From positions 1 to 17,143 of the forward strand of contig CAJLZE010000049.1 in the NCBI GenBank assembly GCA_905210995.1: a stretch of DNA of 17,143 bases. The letters run 5' to 3'. Below, piece by piece: positions 1-9,138 of the stretch (position 1 is the stretch's first letter; every line of letters begins with the position of its first letter). The position numbers and the translations under genes were made by a program. Source of the stretch: an uncultured Anaerotruncus sp. GTDB lineage: Bacteria > Bacillota > Clostridia > Oscillospirales > CAG-272. The notes beneath the pieces were generated by a model. That model saw only the letters and a list, made by a program, of their open reading frames with translations. It was not told the origin of the DNA and did no database searches.

Positions 1-558
1 CCGATCCCGAAGCAGTTTGAGGGCGGAAGCATCCTTCGCACCGCATTTGACAAAAACGCGCCCGCCGACGATTCCTTCCTCATCGAATTCGGCAGATTTG
101 AGGTCGATCACGACAATTACGGGGGACTTCAGCTCATGCGCTGTCTCGTTAAGGGAAAAATGAAGCTCGTGCTGAATCTTTTGTCAGACGATGAGCTTTA
201 CGACACCGAAAAAGACCCGTATGAGTGCAAAAACCTGATAGGCGACCCCGAATACGCCGCCGTGCGCGATGAAATGCACGATGAGCTGCTTGAGCGTATG
301 AACCGCAACCGCGACCCCTTCCGTGCGTATTACTGGGAGACGCGCCCGTGGCGGCGCGACGCGCGCGAGGCATCATGGTTCTACACCGGTTGGACGCGCC
401 AGCGCGAAAACGAGGAGTATGAACCGCGTCAGCTTGACTATGCTACGGGACTTGTGATGACGAACGCGCAGCGCCCGAAGGTGAGCGCGGCGGGCTTCCC
501 CAAGTTTTCGCACCTTGACGAGCTTCTCGCATGGATAGAAAAAGATGCGGTGAAATGA
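1..558 (+). CDS. Sulfatase, C-terminal fragment (gene begins before the window)
   Basis: Frame 1 is open from the first base to the TGA at 556-558, giving about 185 residues with no start in the window. The diagnostic stretch is the C-terminal sulfatase signature read at about 193-240 (LYDTEKDPYECKNL), the usual 'LYDL..DP.E..NL' element just after the last core strand. The catalytic Cys/Ser-x-Pro-x-Arg motif that becomes formylglycine would lie upstream and is not visible. Sulfatases of this type hydrolyse sulfate esters on sugars or mucin-like glycans; substrate is not predictable from this end. The tail rich in Arg and Trp (residues about 95-150 of the fragment) resembles the extension of large sulfatases. 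The gene ends 38 bp before a strong terminator shared with the convergent gene. An ATG at 136 is internal and is not the start. Confidence 0.85.
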   Translation, partial: PIPKQFEGGSILRTAFDKNAPADDSFLIEFGRFEVDHDNYGGLQLMRCLVKGKMKLVLNLLSDDELYDTEKDPYECKNLIGDPEYAAVRDEMHDELLERMNRNRDPFRAYYWETRPWRRDAREASWFYTGWTRQRENEEYEPRQLDYATGLVMTNAQRPKVSAAGFPKFSHLDELLAWIEKDAVK

Positions 559-596
559 TCGCAGAGCCGCGACGTAATACATAACCAAAATATTGC

Positions 597-638
597 GGGA
601 CTGCCGCGCATTGCGCGGCAGTCCCGATCTTATATATT
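597..638. terminator. Bidirectional intrinsic terminator between convergent genes
   Basis: A perfect 13 bp GC-rich stem (597-609 with 613-625) encloses a 3 nt loop (ATT). On the plus strand it is followed by a T/A-rich tail (gatcttatatattattt); on the minus strand it is followed by ATATTTTGG. It lies 38 bp after the sulfatase stop and 22 bp after the stop of the convergent lipoprotein gene, so it can end both transcripts. Confidence 0.85.
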
Positions 639-647
639 ATTTCGTTT

Positions 648-2408
648 TCAGTTTGCTTTATCCGGCAGGCAGACGAGCAGAGTGGTGGACACGCGGCGCA
701 TGCTTCCGTCCGACGGTTTGTTTTTCAGCGCAAAACCGCCGGAGGCATCGCGCACGACAGCCGTTGTCGAGCCGCCGCCGTCAAGGTTGACGGCATCGGT
801 GCAGCCGAGGGAGAAGAATATCTCGGTGAGGTCAGAGAGCGATGCGCCGGTCGAAAAACCGGGCTGTCTGCCGTCAACGGCGACGATGAACACCTTTCCC
901 GTCGCCGAGTCAAAGCCGACGGCGGTGCGCGGGTGGCGTGTCGAGGCGAAATCGTTGCTTGCTATCTGTGCCGGAGAGCCTTTTTTCATAAGCGCGTCCG
1001 AGCCGCCGACGGCGTTGGCAAATCTGCCCTTGTAGCGGTTGTATTCGGATGTGCCCCAGCCGTCAACGGGTGTGACGTCGTTCAGCACGCCGAACCACCA
1101 CCGCTCAGAGTTCGCGTGAAGCAGGCTGCCGTTCTTCACGCAGAGTCCTTGCGGCAGATATGAGCCTGTCATGGCGAAAAAGTCGGCGTTAAAGCCCGCG
1201 ACGACATTTTTGCCGTTGTTTTTCGCAGCTGTCATCTGGTCGGCGACGGTCGAGATTTTGCCCTCGAGCACGCTGCCGTCATCGGTCGTTCCCGTGTAAA
1301 GATAAGCCGAGCCTTTTTCGACCGAAACTATGTAGGCGCGCACGGGGTTGCCCTCGTTGTCGGTGTACAAACGTTCGATGTACTCAACGCCGGGGGCAAG
1401 AGATGATGACGATCCCTCTGTCAGGATCAGCCCGTTCGAGCCTGTGACGCAGACGCCGCGCACCGCATTTTTGCCGAGAGCCATGTCGGCCGAGGCAGGT
1501 GCGCCGTCGGGGATATACGCTTTTTCAAAATTGGCTATGGCGGCGTTGGCGGCAGCGGAGCCTGTGCTTCTGAAGTCGATCGCGATATCGTTGCCGGATT
1601 CGCGGACGATATAGCCCGCACCGGCGGGGAGGTCGGCAAAATGTTTGCCGTCGCTGCCCGACATACCGACATAGATCGCACGCCCGCCGTCGAATCCGGA
1701 GGGCTCGCTGCGCCTCATCTTTCTGCCGGTGAGCTTTTCGATACTGCGGCAAAGCGAACCGGCGGCGTATGCGGTGGCTGTCGAGTCACGGCTAACCACG
1801 ACGGTGTATTCTTCTATCGGTACGCCGCCGAGCGTCAGCGATGTCTGCGGATATTCGCCGCGGAAGGTACGTCCGTCTCCGACGGTCAGCTCCTTTGCCG
1901 TGCACGCAGACCCGTTCGCTTCGTATCCGAACATATCGGAGAGAAATGCGCGCGCCGCTTCGAGCGTTGCCTCGGGGCTGCCGCCGCATATCGTTATCAC
2001 GTTCGGCGAGTCTATGCTGTACATCCAGTCAAGGCAGGGAAGAGTATCCGCCGCCTCGCGTGACCGGCTGCGGTTCGTGTCGCCGACGAGTATTTCAAAT
2101 TCGCCCGGCACGACAGGCTCTCCGCGCCGCACAAAGTAGGTGTTTACCCGGATATCCGCACCTACGGCGCTCTTTATGCCTTCCTGCAGCAGCTTTACCG
2201 CGTCCTTTTCGCCCGCAGACGTGCTGTCGGGGTATATCAGCGTGTATTTTTCGCTCAGCGAAAACGTTGTCGGCGCCGGCTCGGTCGCGGGGGCGGTCGA
2301 GGTCGCGGTGCCGTCCCCGCTGCCGCGGCAGCCGTAAAGCCCCGCAAGCATTATGAGCGCGAGTATGAGCGATATAAGACTAAGACGTTTTTGATGTTTT
2401 ATGGTCAT
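648..2408 (-). CDS. Lipoprotein with phosphodiester glycosidase (NAGPA) domain
   Basis: This 586-residue protein starts at the ATG at 2408, with GGGAGA 8-9 nt upstream. An in-frame ATG at 2438 lies beside the -10 box and would precede the likely transcript start, so it is rejected. Residues 1-27 are a lipoprotein signal ending LAGLYGC. A Thr/Ala/Pro linker follows, then two similar alpha/beta segments (about 40-155 and 170-290) with 'EILVGDTNRS' and 'AIYVGMSGSD' strands like those in the N-terminal domain of GH67 and related proteins. The C-terminal half is a NAGPA/DUF2233 domain with GFNADFF (D409), HPRTAVGFD (R494) and NLDGGGSTT (D543). Known members include the human enzyme that uncovers mannose-6-phosphate and bacterial exopolysaccharide phosphodiester glycosidases. 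A surface enzyme cleaving sugar phosphodiesters is inferred; the substrate is unknown. Confidence 0.85.
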   Translation of the reverse strand: MTIKHQKRLSLISLILALIMLAGLYGCRGSGDGTATSTAPATEPAPTTFSLSEKYTLIYPDSTSAGEKDAVKLLQEGIKSAVGADIRVNTYFVRRGEPVVPGEFEILVGDTNRSRSREAADTLPCLDWMYSIDSPNVITICGGSPEATLEAARAFLSDMFGYEANGSACTAKELTVGDGRTFRGEYPQTSLTLGGVPIEEYTVVVSRDSTATAYAAGSLCRSIEKLTGRKMRRSEPSGFDGGRAIYVGMSGSDGKHFADLPAGAGYIVRESGNDIAIDFRSTGSAAANAAIANFEKAYIPDGAPASADMALGKNAVRGVCVTGSNGLILTEGSSSSLAPGVEYIERLYTDNEGNPVRAYIVSVEKGSAYLYTGTTDDGSVLEGKISTVADQMTAAKNNGKNVVAGFNADFFAMTGSYLPQGLCVKNGSLLHANSERWWFGVLNDVTPVDGWGTSEYNRYKGRFANAVGGSDALMKKGSPAQIASNDFASTRHPRTAVGFDSATGKVFIVAVDGRQPGFSTGASLSDLTEIFFSLGCTDAVNLDGGGSTTAVVRDASGGFALKNKPSDGSMRRVSTTLLVCLPDKAN

Positions 2409-2440
2409 ATCAGTGTCTCCCGTAACTTTTCGTTGCATAC

Positions 2441-2469
2441 ATTATAGTGGAAAAACACGGTTTTGTCAA
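2441..2469 (-). promoter_or_regulatory. Consensus sigma-A promoter for the NAGPA lipoprotein
   Basis: On the minus strand TTGACA (2469-2464) and TATAAT (2446-2441) are separated by exactly 17 bp. Both hexamers match consensus 6/6. Transcription would begin near 2434, leaving a short leader before the GGGAGA ribosome site and the ATG at 2408. Confidence 0.85.
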
Positions 2470-2527
2470 GTAAAATTGGCAAGCTGAGCGCTCCGTTTTG
2501 CTGCGCCCCTCACACCGCGGCGGACGG

Positions 2528-2556
2528 TTGACAAAGCGTGCGTCGTGCATTATAAT
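2528..2556 (+). promoter_or_regulatory. Consensus sigma-A promoter for the M16C peptidase
   Basis: TTGACA (2528-2533), a 17 bp spacer, and TATAAT (2551-2556) all match consensus. The start codon at 2617 lies about 60 bp downstream, so there is a roughly 55 nt leader. It points away from the equally perfect minus-strand promoter at 2441-2469; the two -35 boxes are about 58 bp apart. No obvious operator palindrome is seen between them. Confidence 0.85.
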
Positions 2557-2616
2557 AATATATGATATATGTAAAACACCGGACTGCCGGAATGCAGATA
2601 TACGGAGGAATTTAAA

Positions 2617-5523
2617 ATGGCAAGACTTACTGTCGGCAATACTTACGGAGGCTTCATCGTCCGACGCATGACCTATGTGAACGAGGTCGGCGCCGAGCTT
2701 TATGAGCTTGAACATATAAGATCGGGCGCAAAACTGATATATCTCGGCTGCGACGACGACAACAAGGTCTTTTCGGTTATGTTCAGGACCATGCCGGAGG
2801 ACAGCACGGGCGTGTTCCATATCCTTGAGCATTCGGTGCTCTGCGGCTCTGACCGTTACCCTGTAAAGGAACCGTTCGTCGATCTGCTCAAGGGCTCGAT
2901 GGCGACCTTTCTCAATGCCTTCACCTTTCCCGACAAGACGGGCTACCCCGTTGCAAGCTGCAACGACCGCGACTTTGCCAACCTTATGGGCGTTTATCTT
3001 GACGCGGTTTTTGCGCCTAAGGTGCTTGAGCGCGAGGAGATATTCATGCAGGAGGGGTGGCATTATGAGATCGAAGCTCCCGATGCGCCCATGACCTATC
3101 GCGGCGTCGTGTTCAATGAAATGAAGGGCGCGTATTCGTCTGTTGACAGACGTATGTCCGGCAGCATACAGGCGGCGCTTTACCCCGACACCTTCTACCG
3201 TTTTTCATCGGGTGGCGACCCCGCGCACATACCGGATCTCAGCTATGAGCAGTTCATCGCGTCGTACCGCAAATATTATCATCCCGAAAATTCCCTTATG
3301 TTCCTTTACGGAAATATGGATGTCGCGGAGCGTCTTGAATACATAGACCGCGAATATCTCTCAAAATACGAACGCACCGGGCGAAAATTCGATATTCCCA
3401 TGCAGAAGCCGGTTTCGGCGATGGATGTGCGCGGCGAATACCCGATATCCGAGAGCGACAGCGAGGAGAAAAACAGCTATATTTCGTATTCCTGCGTCGT
3501 GGGCGACTGGTCGGAGCGCGAAAAGCTGCTGGCTCTCGATATCCTCATCTCGGTGCTCACCTCAACAAACGATTCGCCGCTCAAAAAAGCCGTGCTTGAG
3601 AGCGGAATGGCAAGCGACATGAGCGCTTATGTCTATGACGGAGTTGCTCAGCCCTATGTCATGTTTGAGCTGCGCAAGACCGACGCCGACAAAAAGGATG
3701 CATTCCTTGAGCTTCTGTTTTCGGAGCTTGAGCGGATCGCCAAGGACGGAGTTGACCGAGAGGCACTGCGCGCCGAGATAAATCAGGCGGAATTTGCGCT
3801 GCGCGAGGGCAAGCGCGGCGGAATGCCCGCGGGTCTGCTTTATAATCTCGACCTTCTTTCAAGCTGGCTCTACGGCGGCGATCCCGAGATATATCTTGAA
3901 TACGAAGAAGCGCTCGCGAACATCAAGGCGGGGGTCGATTCCGGATATTTCGAGGATCTAATCAGAAAATGCATACTTGAAAACAGCCACAGGACGGCGG
4001 TCGTGCTTGTTCCTTCGAGAACGCTTGCGGAGAGGGAAGCAAAGGCGGAAGCCGACCGCATCGCGGCGTTCCGCGCGACGCTCACCGACGCCGATATTGC
4101 GGCTCTTGTCGAAAAGAACCGCAGGCTCGTCGAATTCCAAAAGGCAGCCGATACGCCCGAGGCAGTCGCAACGCTGCCGCAGCTAGCTCTTTCAGATGTC
4201 GGCGACGGCGTGACGGCGCTGCCCTGCACGGTCGGCGAGTACCGCGGCAGACCTATGCTCGTGACAGAGGCAAACACCAAAAAGATCGCATACGTCAACT
4301 ATTATTTCGATATCTCCGGGCTTTCGCCCGAGCTTATCCCCTATGCATCGCTCTATGCCGAGCTGCTCGGCGATATCGCCACCGAAAAGCACACCGCGGC
4401 GGAGCTTGACATCGCTGTAAAGTCAAAGCTCGGCAGCTTCTCGACGTCTGCGGGCGAATTCACCCGCGCCGACGATATCGATCGTGTGATACCCGTCATC
4501 GGTGTGAGAGCAAGCATACTTGAGTCGGGGCTGCCCGAGGCGCTCGGGCTCGTGGGCGAGATGATCTCGTCGTCGGTGTTCGAAAAAGAAGAGATCGCAA
4601 AGCTCGTTCTGCAAAGCAAAAATATGATGCAGGCGGCTATCGCGCGGCAGGGCAATTCGTATGCGGCAACGCGCGTGCGCTCATACGGTTCTGTCGGCGG
4701 CGCATATGACGAGGTCATGGGAGGCATTTCGTATTACCGCTTCCTTAGCGGCATATGCGAGAGCATAGACCGGGATTTCGATGCGATAAAGGAAAAGCTC
4801 ACGGCTGTCGCACGCGAAATGACGCTTGAAAACCTCACGGTCGGCATCACCGGCGGTGCCTCCGCCGCAGAGAGCTTTATTGCCGCCGCGCCGGAATTCG
4901 GCACCGGCACCGGCTCCGGCAAGCACTATACCCTTGAGCCCGCATACCGCGGCAACGAGGCGTTCGTCATACCGTCGGCGGTGAACTACGTCGCCAAGGG
5001 CTTCAACTGCATAAAGGCGGGCATCCCGTATGACCCGAAGATGGGCGTGCTTTCGAGGATACTCCGCTTTGACTGGCTCTGGAACGAGGTGCGCGTCCGC
5101 GGCGGTGCCTACGGCGTGTCCTTCGGCGTGTCCCGCAGCGGCGATGCCGTGTTCTCCTCATACCGTGACCCGAGCGTGGGCAAAACGGTCGGCGTATATG
5201 ACGGGACTGTCGGATATCTCCGCGATTTTGCCGCAAAGAACCCCGATATCACGAAATACATCATTTCGACGGCAGCGGGATATGAGCGTCCGCTCACGCC
5301 GCGCGAGCTGGGAGCGGCAGCACAGTCGAATTATTTCGAGGGCATCACCGATGATATGCGCCGCGACGCCAAACGCCGCGTGATGGAGACGACGCCCGAG
5401 GATATCGGGAGATTTGCCTCTCTCATCGGCGCTGTCGCAGAAGACGGGCGCTGCGCCGTCGTCGGCTGCAAAGAAAAGATCGATGCCGCCTCCGACGTGT
5501 TCACCGTAAAGGAAGATATATGA
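2617..5523 (+). CDS. Presequence-protease-like M16C zinc metallopeptidase
   Basis: This 968-residue protein has the full PreP/M16C layout. The zinc motif HILEH is inverted (HxxEH: H68, E71, H72), and the third ligand is E168 in NEMKGAYSS, exactly 100 residues after H68, the spacing of PreP H77/E177. The C-terminal half carries the substrate-gripping Arg/Tyr pair in RVRGGAY (R826, Y832), with the same six-residue spacing as PreP. The chain therefore holds both half-barrels, which form a closed chamber that degrades small unfolded peptides. No signal peptide is visible, so it is probably cytoplasmic. GGAGGA at 2604-2609 lies 7 nt before the ATG. It has its own promoter and terminator and is therefore monocistronic. 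A role in peptide turnover is inferred from the family; the physiological substrate in Clostridia is not settled. Confidence 0.93.
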   Translation: MARLTVGNTYGGFIVRRMTYVNEVGAELYELEHIRSGAKLIYLGCDDDNKVFSVMFRTMPEDSTGVFHILEHSVLCGSDRYPVKEPFVDLLKGSMATFLNAFTFPDKTGYPVASCNDRDFANLMGVYLDAVFAPKVLEREEIFMQEGWHYEIEAPDAPMTYRGVVFNEMKGAYSSVDRRMSGSIQAALYPDTFYRFSSGGDPAHIPDLSYEQFIASYRKYYHPENSLMFLYGNMDVAERLEYIDREYLSKYERTGRKFDIPMQKPVSAMDVRGEYPISESDSEEKNSYISYSCVVGDWSEREKLLALDILISVLTSTNDSPLKKAVLESGMASDMSAYVYDGVAQPYVMFELRKTDADKKDAFLELLFSELERIAKDGVDREALRAEINQAEFALREGKRGGMPAGLLYNLDLLSSWLYGGDPEIYLEYEEALANIKAGVDSGYFEDLIRKCILENSHRTAVVLVPSRTLAEREAKAEADRIAAFRATLTDADIAALVEKNRRLVEFQKAADTPEAVATLPQLALSDVGDGVTALPCTVGEYRGRPMLVTEANTKKIAYVNYYFDISGLSPELIPYASLYAELLGDIATEKHTAAELDIAVKSKLGSFSTSAGEFTRADDIDRVIPVIGVRASILESGLPEALGLVGEMISSSVFEKEEIAKLVLQSKNMMQAAIARQGNSYAATRVRSYGSVGGAYDEVMGGISYYRFLSGICESIDRDFDAIKEKLTAVAREMTLENLTVGITGGASAAESFIAAAPEFGTGTGSGKHYTLEPAYRGNEAFVIPSAVNYVAKGFNCIKAGIPYDPKMGVLSRILRFDWLWNEVRVRGGAYGVSFGVSRSGDAVFSSYRDPSVGKTVGVYDGTVGYLRDFAAKNPDITKYIISTAAGYERPLTPRELGAAAQSNYFEGITDDMRRDAKRRVMETTPEDIGRFASLIGAVAEDGRCAVVGCKEKIDAASDVFTVKEDI

Positions 5524-5615
5524 GCGACGGTCATGTAACCTTGCGGTTCGGGATGCTGTTTCCGCGTTCATTTGTGATCCGCTGAGCCGGAATGTCGGCG
5601 GCGGTACAGGCATCG

Positions 5616-5672
5616 GCAGCGGTGTTGAAAAACTTTTCGGTTTTTCAACACCGCTGCTTTCTTATTTTTTTC
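5616..5672 (+). terminator. Strong intrinsic terminator after the M16C peptidase
   Basis: A perfect 18 bp stem (5616-5633, GCAGCGGTGTTGAAAAAC, paired with 5640-5657) closes a TTTTCG loop and is followed by a T-rich tail (tttcttattttttt, 5658-5671). It sits 92 bp after the peptidase stop and 20 bp before the next -35 box, insulating the downstream operon. The rest of 5524-5615 shows no gene or structure. Confidence 0.9.
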
Positions 5673-5691
5673 GCCGTACCGGGTTTACTTA

Positions 5692-5720
5692 TTGTTTTCG
5701 GTGTTTTTGTGTGTTATAAT
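5692..5720 (+). promoter_or_regulatory. Extended -10 promoter of the OYE-AcnX operon
   Basis: TATAAT (5715-5720) is preceded by TGT, giving the extended -10 TGnTATAAT. The -35 candidate TTGTTT (5692-5697) is 17 bp upstream and matches only 3/6, as is common when the -10 is extended. It leaves a roughly 50 nt leader before the ATG at 5780. I see no riboswitch-like structure in that leader. Confidence 0.7.
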
Positions 5721-5779
5721 ATTAACACAAGCTATAAAGGCGGGCCAGAGCGGTCAGCCGGTTCCGGGAGGATGAAAAG

Positions 5780-7837
5780 ATGGACGAAAAGCTTAATCCC
5801 TTATTTACGCCGTGGAAGATCGGCAACTGTGAGATCAAAAACCGCATAGTGCTGACGAGCATGGGCGGCACCGATCTTTTCGGCTGGATGGAAAAGAACC
5901 ATTTCGACAAGGACGGCGCGCGCTTTATCATGGAAGTTGCAAAAAACAATGCGGGTCTTGTCATGCCGGGATGTCAGCCGGTCTACAACCCGATGTTCGG
6001 TCAGTGGCTCTACAAAAACAAAAAGATGTATGAAGAGCTGGCAAAGTGGATGCCCGAGTTCCATAAGACAGGCGCAAAGCTCTTTGTCCAGCTCACCGCG
6101 GGATTCGGTCGTTCCTTCACCGTCAGCGAAATGATGGAGAAGCTCTATACGAACAAGTTCCTGCGCGCGGTCAGCAAGCCGTTTATGGATCTTGACAAGA
6201 TCACGGCGACCGCCAGCCCCTCGCCCAACCGCTGGTCAGACAAGGTGCCGTCGCGCGCCATGACCGTTGACGAGATCCGCGAGTTCGTTGAAGCGTTCGC
6301 AAAATGCGCAAAAATGCTGAAGGACGCGGGCGTTGACGGCGTTGAGGTTCATGCGGTGCACGAGGGCTATCTGCTCGATCAGTTCACGCTGAAATACGTC
6401 AACAAGCGTACCGACGAATACGGCGGATCGTTTGAAAACAGATACCGCTTCCCGGTCGAGATCGTAAAGGCGATAAAAGCCGCCTGCGGCGACGATTTCC
6501 CGGTATCTCTCAGATACAGCGTCATATCCAAGACCAAGGGCTTCCGTCAGGGCGCTCTCCCGGGCGAGGATTACACCGAGGTGGGGCGTGACATGGAGGA
6601 ATCCGAGCGCGCCGCAAAGTATCTTCAGGATGCGGGCTATGACTGCCTCAACTGCGACAACGGTACATACGATGCATGGTACTGGGCGCATCCGCCTATC
6701 TATATGCCCGAAAACTGCAATCTTGCCGACGTTGAGCATATAAAGGAATTCGTTGACGTTCCCGTTATCTGCGCGGGCAGACTTGACCCGACGGTCGCCG
6801 CAGAGGCGATATCCGAGGGCAAGCTCGACGGCGCGGGCTTTGCCCGTCAGTTCCTTGCCGACCCCGAGTGGGTGACAAAGCTAATGATGGACCGCCGCGA
6901 CGATATCCGGCCCTGCATTCTCTGCCACAACGGCTGCTTCAATATGTGCCACTACAAGGGCGTGCCGAACGATCAGGATCTTTCCGACAGTCTGCACCTT
7001 GCGCGCTGCGCCGTCAACGCCGAAATGATGCAGTGGGGCAAGCACCATATTGAAAAAACAAATTCGCCCAAGACCGTGCACATCATCGGTGGCGGCATCG
7101 GCGGTATGGAAGCCGCGCGCGTGCTCAAGCTGCGCGGTCACAAGCCGGTGATACACGAAAAGGCACAGGAGCTCGGCGGCGCGTTCATCGCAGCCAGCGC
7201 CGAGTCCTACAAGGGCAAGCTGCGCGACCTGCTTGAGTGGTACCGCGGTCAGATGAGGGCGATGGAGATCGACGTCCGCCTCGGCGACGAGGTGAAGGAC
7301 ATCACCGTGTTCGGCGGCGAGCCCGTGATAATCGCCACCGGCGCCGTGCCGCGTGTGCTGCGCCGCGTCCCCGGCAACGAAAAGATGGTAGAGGCGTGCG
7401 AGTTCCTGCTCGGCAAAAAACAGGTCGGCGAGACAGTCGCCGTCATCGGCGGCGGGCTCACCGGCTGCGAGATCGCATACGAGCTTGCTCTTCACGGCAA
7501 AAAGCCGCTTATCGTTGAAATGAAAGACGATCTTGTGGCGCAGAAGGGCGTTTGCCTTGCAAACTCCTCTTTCCTGCGCGAGTGGTTCGCGCTGAACGGC
7601 GTGCCCGTGTACCTTGAGACCGCGCTCAGAGAGGTAAAGGACGGTGCCATCGTATGCGCCGGCAAGGACGGCAAGGAATTTGAGCTCGCGTGCGATTCAG
7701 TTATCAGTTGTGCGGGCTATATCCCCGCTCCGCTCACCGAAAAGCGCAGCGGCGTTCAGCTCATAGGCGACTGCCGTGCCGTCGGCAACCTCCGCTCGGT
7801 CGTATGGGAAGCATACGAAGCGGCGATGAAGATATAA
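5780..7837 (+). CDS. OYE-family NADH:flavin oxidoreductase, 2-enoate reductase-like
   Basis: This 685-residue enzyme has the 2,4-dienoyl-CoA/2-enoate reductase layout. An FMN-binding TIM barrel occupies residues 1 to about 365, with HAVHEGYLL (H191, H194) and the following NKRTDEYGGSFENR signature. The Fe-S segment begins at C379 (CxxCxxxC: C379, C382, C386). The C-terminal FAD/NAD module has GGGIGG at 437-442 and a second GGGLTG near 557-562. Family members pass electrons from NAD(P)H through FAD and a 4Fe-4S cluster to FMN to reduce activated C=C bonds; bile-acid BaiCD/BaiH and clostridial 2-enoate reductases are relatives. GGGAGG at 5766-5771 is 8 nt before the ATG. Only 13 nt separate it from the aconitase X gene, so it probably acts on a product or precursor of that enzyme. 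The loop before the last Cys (C410) is unusually long. The exact substrate is unknown. Confidence 0.88.
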   Translation: MDEKLNPLFTPWKIGNCEIKNRIVLTSMGGTDLFGWMEKNHFDKDGARFIMEVAKNNAGLVMPGCQPVYNPMFGQWLYKNKKMYEELAKWMPEFHKTGAKLFVQLTAGFGRSFTVSEMMEKLYTNKFLRAVSKPFMDLDKITATASPSPNRWSDKVPSRAMTVDEIREFVEAFAKCAKMLKDAGVDGVEVHAVHEGYLLDQFTLKYVNKRTDEYGGSFENRYRFPVEIVKAIKAACGDDFPVSLRYSVISKTKGFRQGALPGEDYTEVGRDMEESERAAKYLQDAGYDCLNCDNGTYDAWYWAHPPIYMPENCNLADVEHIKEFVDVPVICAGRLDPTVAAEAISEGKLDGAGFARQFLADPEWVTKLMMDRRDDIRPCILCHNGCFNMCHYKGVPNDQDLSDSLHLARCAVNAEMMQWGKHHIEKTNSPKTVHIIGGGIGGMEAARVLKLRGHKPVIHEKAQELGGAFIAASAESYKGKLRDLLEWYRGQMRAMEIDVRLGDEVKDITVFGGEPVIIATGAVPRVLRRVPGNEKMVEACEFLLGKKQVGETVAVIGGGLTGCEIAYELALHGKKPLIVEMKDDLVAQKGVCLANSSFLREWFALNGVPVYLETALREVKDGAIVCAGKDGKEFELACDSVISCAGYIPAPLTEKRSGVQLIGDCRAVGNLRSVVWEAYEAAMKI

Positions 7838-7850
7838 GGAGGAACAGATC

Positions 7851-9137
7851 ATGGACTACAAAATGAAACTCACCGATGAGCAGAAGGATATCCTCGGCGG
7901 CAGCCGCGGTGAGACTATGGCAAAGGTCATGGAGACGCTTGTGCGCTACGGCGAGCTGTTCGGCGCAGACGAGATGGTCCCCGTGACAAGCAAATACAAT
8001 CACCTTGTCACATCGTTCGGACTCAAGGCGCTCGCTCCCGTCTATGCGCTGATGGATCAGCTCATCGACGCGGGTGCAGTCTCGGCTCAGAAATTCTCCG
8101 CAGACCCCCGCCCGCTCGATCCCCGGGTGCCGTCAAGCTTTCTTCAGAACTTCGTGTTCAACAAATTTATGTACACAAAGCAGGATTTCTACGAGGGTCA
8201 GCTCAAAAAGCTCGGTCTTATGAGCGACGATGCGTTCACCTGCACCTGCTACATGGATGAGGTCGGCAACACGCCCGCGATGGGAGACGTGCTCTCGTGG
8301 TCGGAATCCTCCGCCGTCGTGTACGCAAACTCGGTGCTCGGCGCACGCTGCAACCGCAACTCCGGTATTATCGACCTCATGGGCTCGATAGTCGGATATG
8401 TTCCGTCATTCGGTTTTCTCAAGGATGAGGGCAGGCGCGCAAGCTGGATCGTCGAAATAAAAACGACGAAAAAACCGGAGGCGCAGCTCCTCGGCTCTGC
8501 CGTCGGTATGAAGGTCATGGAGGATGTGCCTTACATCCGCGGGCTCGACCGCTGGCTCGGCGGCAAGCTTGACGACGATGCAAAGACATACCTCAAGGAT
8601 TTCGGCGCGGCAACGGCGTCAAACGGTGCGGTCGGTCTTTACCATGTCGAAAACATCACGCCCGAAGCCGTGAAGTACGGCGAGAGCCTGATAAAGGAGG
8701 ACGCCAAGGTCTACGTCATCGACGACACGGAGCTTCAGCGTGTCTACGACAGTTACCCCGTCATTTGGAAGAACAAAAACGCCAAGCCGAAGCTCTGCTT
8801 TATGGGCTGCCCGCACATGAGTCTGAATCAGCTCATTTCGTGGACGGAAAAGGTCGAGGGCGCTTTGAAGGCGGCAGGCAACGAAAAAGTGGTCATTCCC
8901 ACCGTATTTACCGCCGCGCCCGGCGTGCTGAAGGCATTTGAGGCGACTCCGTATGCCGAAAGACTGAAAAAGACCGGCGTCATAACGAGCTACATATGCC
9001 CGCTCATGTACATGAACAACCCGCTCAGCACCAAAATGCCGGTGATAACATCGAGCAACAAGCTGCGCACATACACGAGCGCGCGCTATTATACCGACGA
9101 CGAGATACTTACCGAAATAACCGGAGGTAACAAGTAA
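7851..9137 (+). CDS. Aconitase X large (catalytic) subunit, DUF521 family
   Basis: This 428-residue protein carries the AcnX signatures in order: DEMVPVTSKYNHLVTSFG (about 40-57), then GNTPAMGDVLSWSESSAV and YANSVLGARCNRN (about 138-170). Candidate cluster cysteines are C131 and C133, C167, C316 and C320 (LCFMGCPHMS) and C383 (YICPLMYM); which of them bind iron cannot be decided by eye. AcnX enzymes are Fe-S hydro-lyases. Characterised members dehydrate cis-3-hydroxy-L-proline (bacteria) or mevalonate 5-phosphate (archaea). Here the two subunits are separate genes. The start follows GGAGG in 'ggaggaacagatc', 13 nt after the previous stop. The partner small subunit begins 1 nt after this stop. 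The function is predicted only as dehydratase; neighbours typical of the hydroxyproline pathway (racemase, pyrroline-2-carboxylate reductase) are absent from the window. Confidence 0.9.
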   Translation: MDYKMKLTDEQKDILGGSRGETMAKVMETLVRYGELFGADEMVPVTSKYNHLVTSFGLKALAPVYALMDQLIDAGAVSAQKFSADPRPLDPRVPSSFLQNFVFNKFMYTKQDFYEGQLKKLGLMSDDAFTCTCYMDEVGNTPAMGDVLSWSESSAVVYANSVLGARCNRNSGIIDLMGSIVGYVPSFGFLKDEGRRASWIVEIKTTKKPEAQLLGSAVGMKVMEDVPYIRGLDRWLGGKLDDDAKTYLKDFGAATASNGAVGLYHVENITPEAVKYGESLIKEDAKVYVIDDTELQRVYDSYPVIWKNKNAKPKLCFMGCPHMSLNQLISWTEKVEGALKAAGNEKVVIPTVFTAAPGVLKAFEATPYAERLKKTGVITSYICPLMYMNNPLSTKMPVITSSNKLRTYTSARYYTDDEILTEITGGNK

Positions 9138-9138
9138 G

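Noticed and set aside
2410..3063. A 217-codon open frame on the minus strand across the divergent promoter region
   Set aside because: It is antisense to the M16C peptidase zinc site and would run through both consensus promoters. The composition is not protein-like.
6881..7495. A 204-codon minus-strand open frame
   Set aside because: It is antisense to the Fe-S and FAD part of the OYE enzyme, with no motif or start signal.
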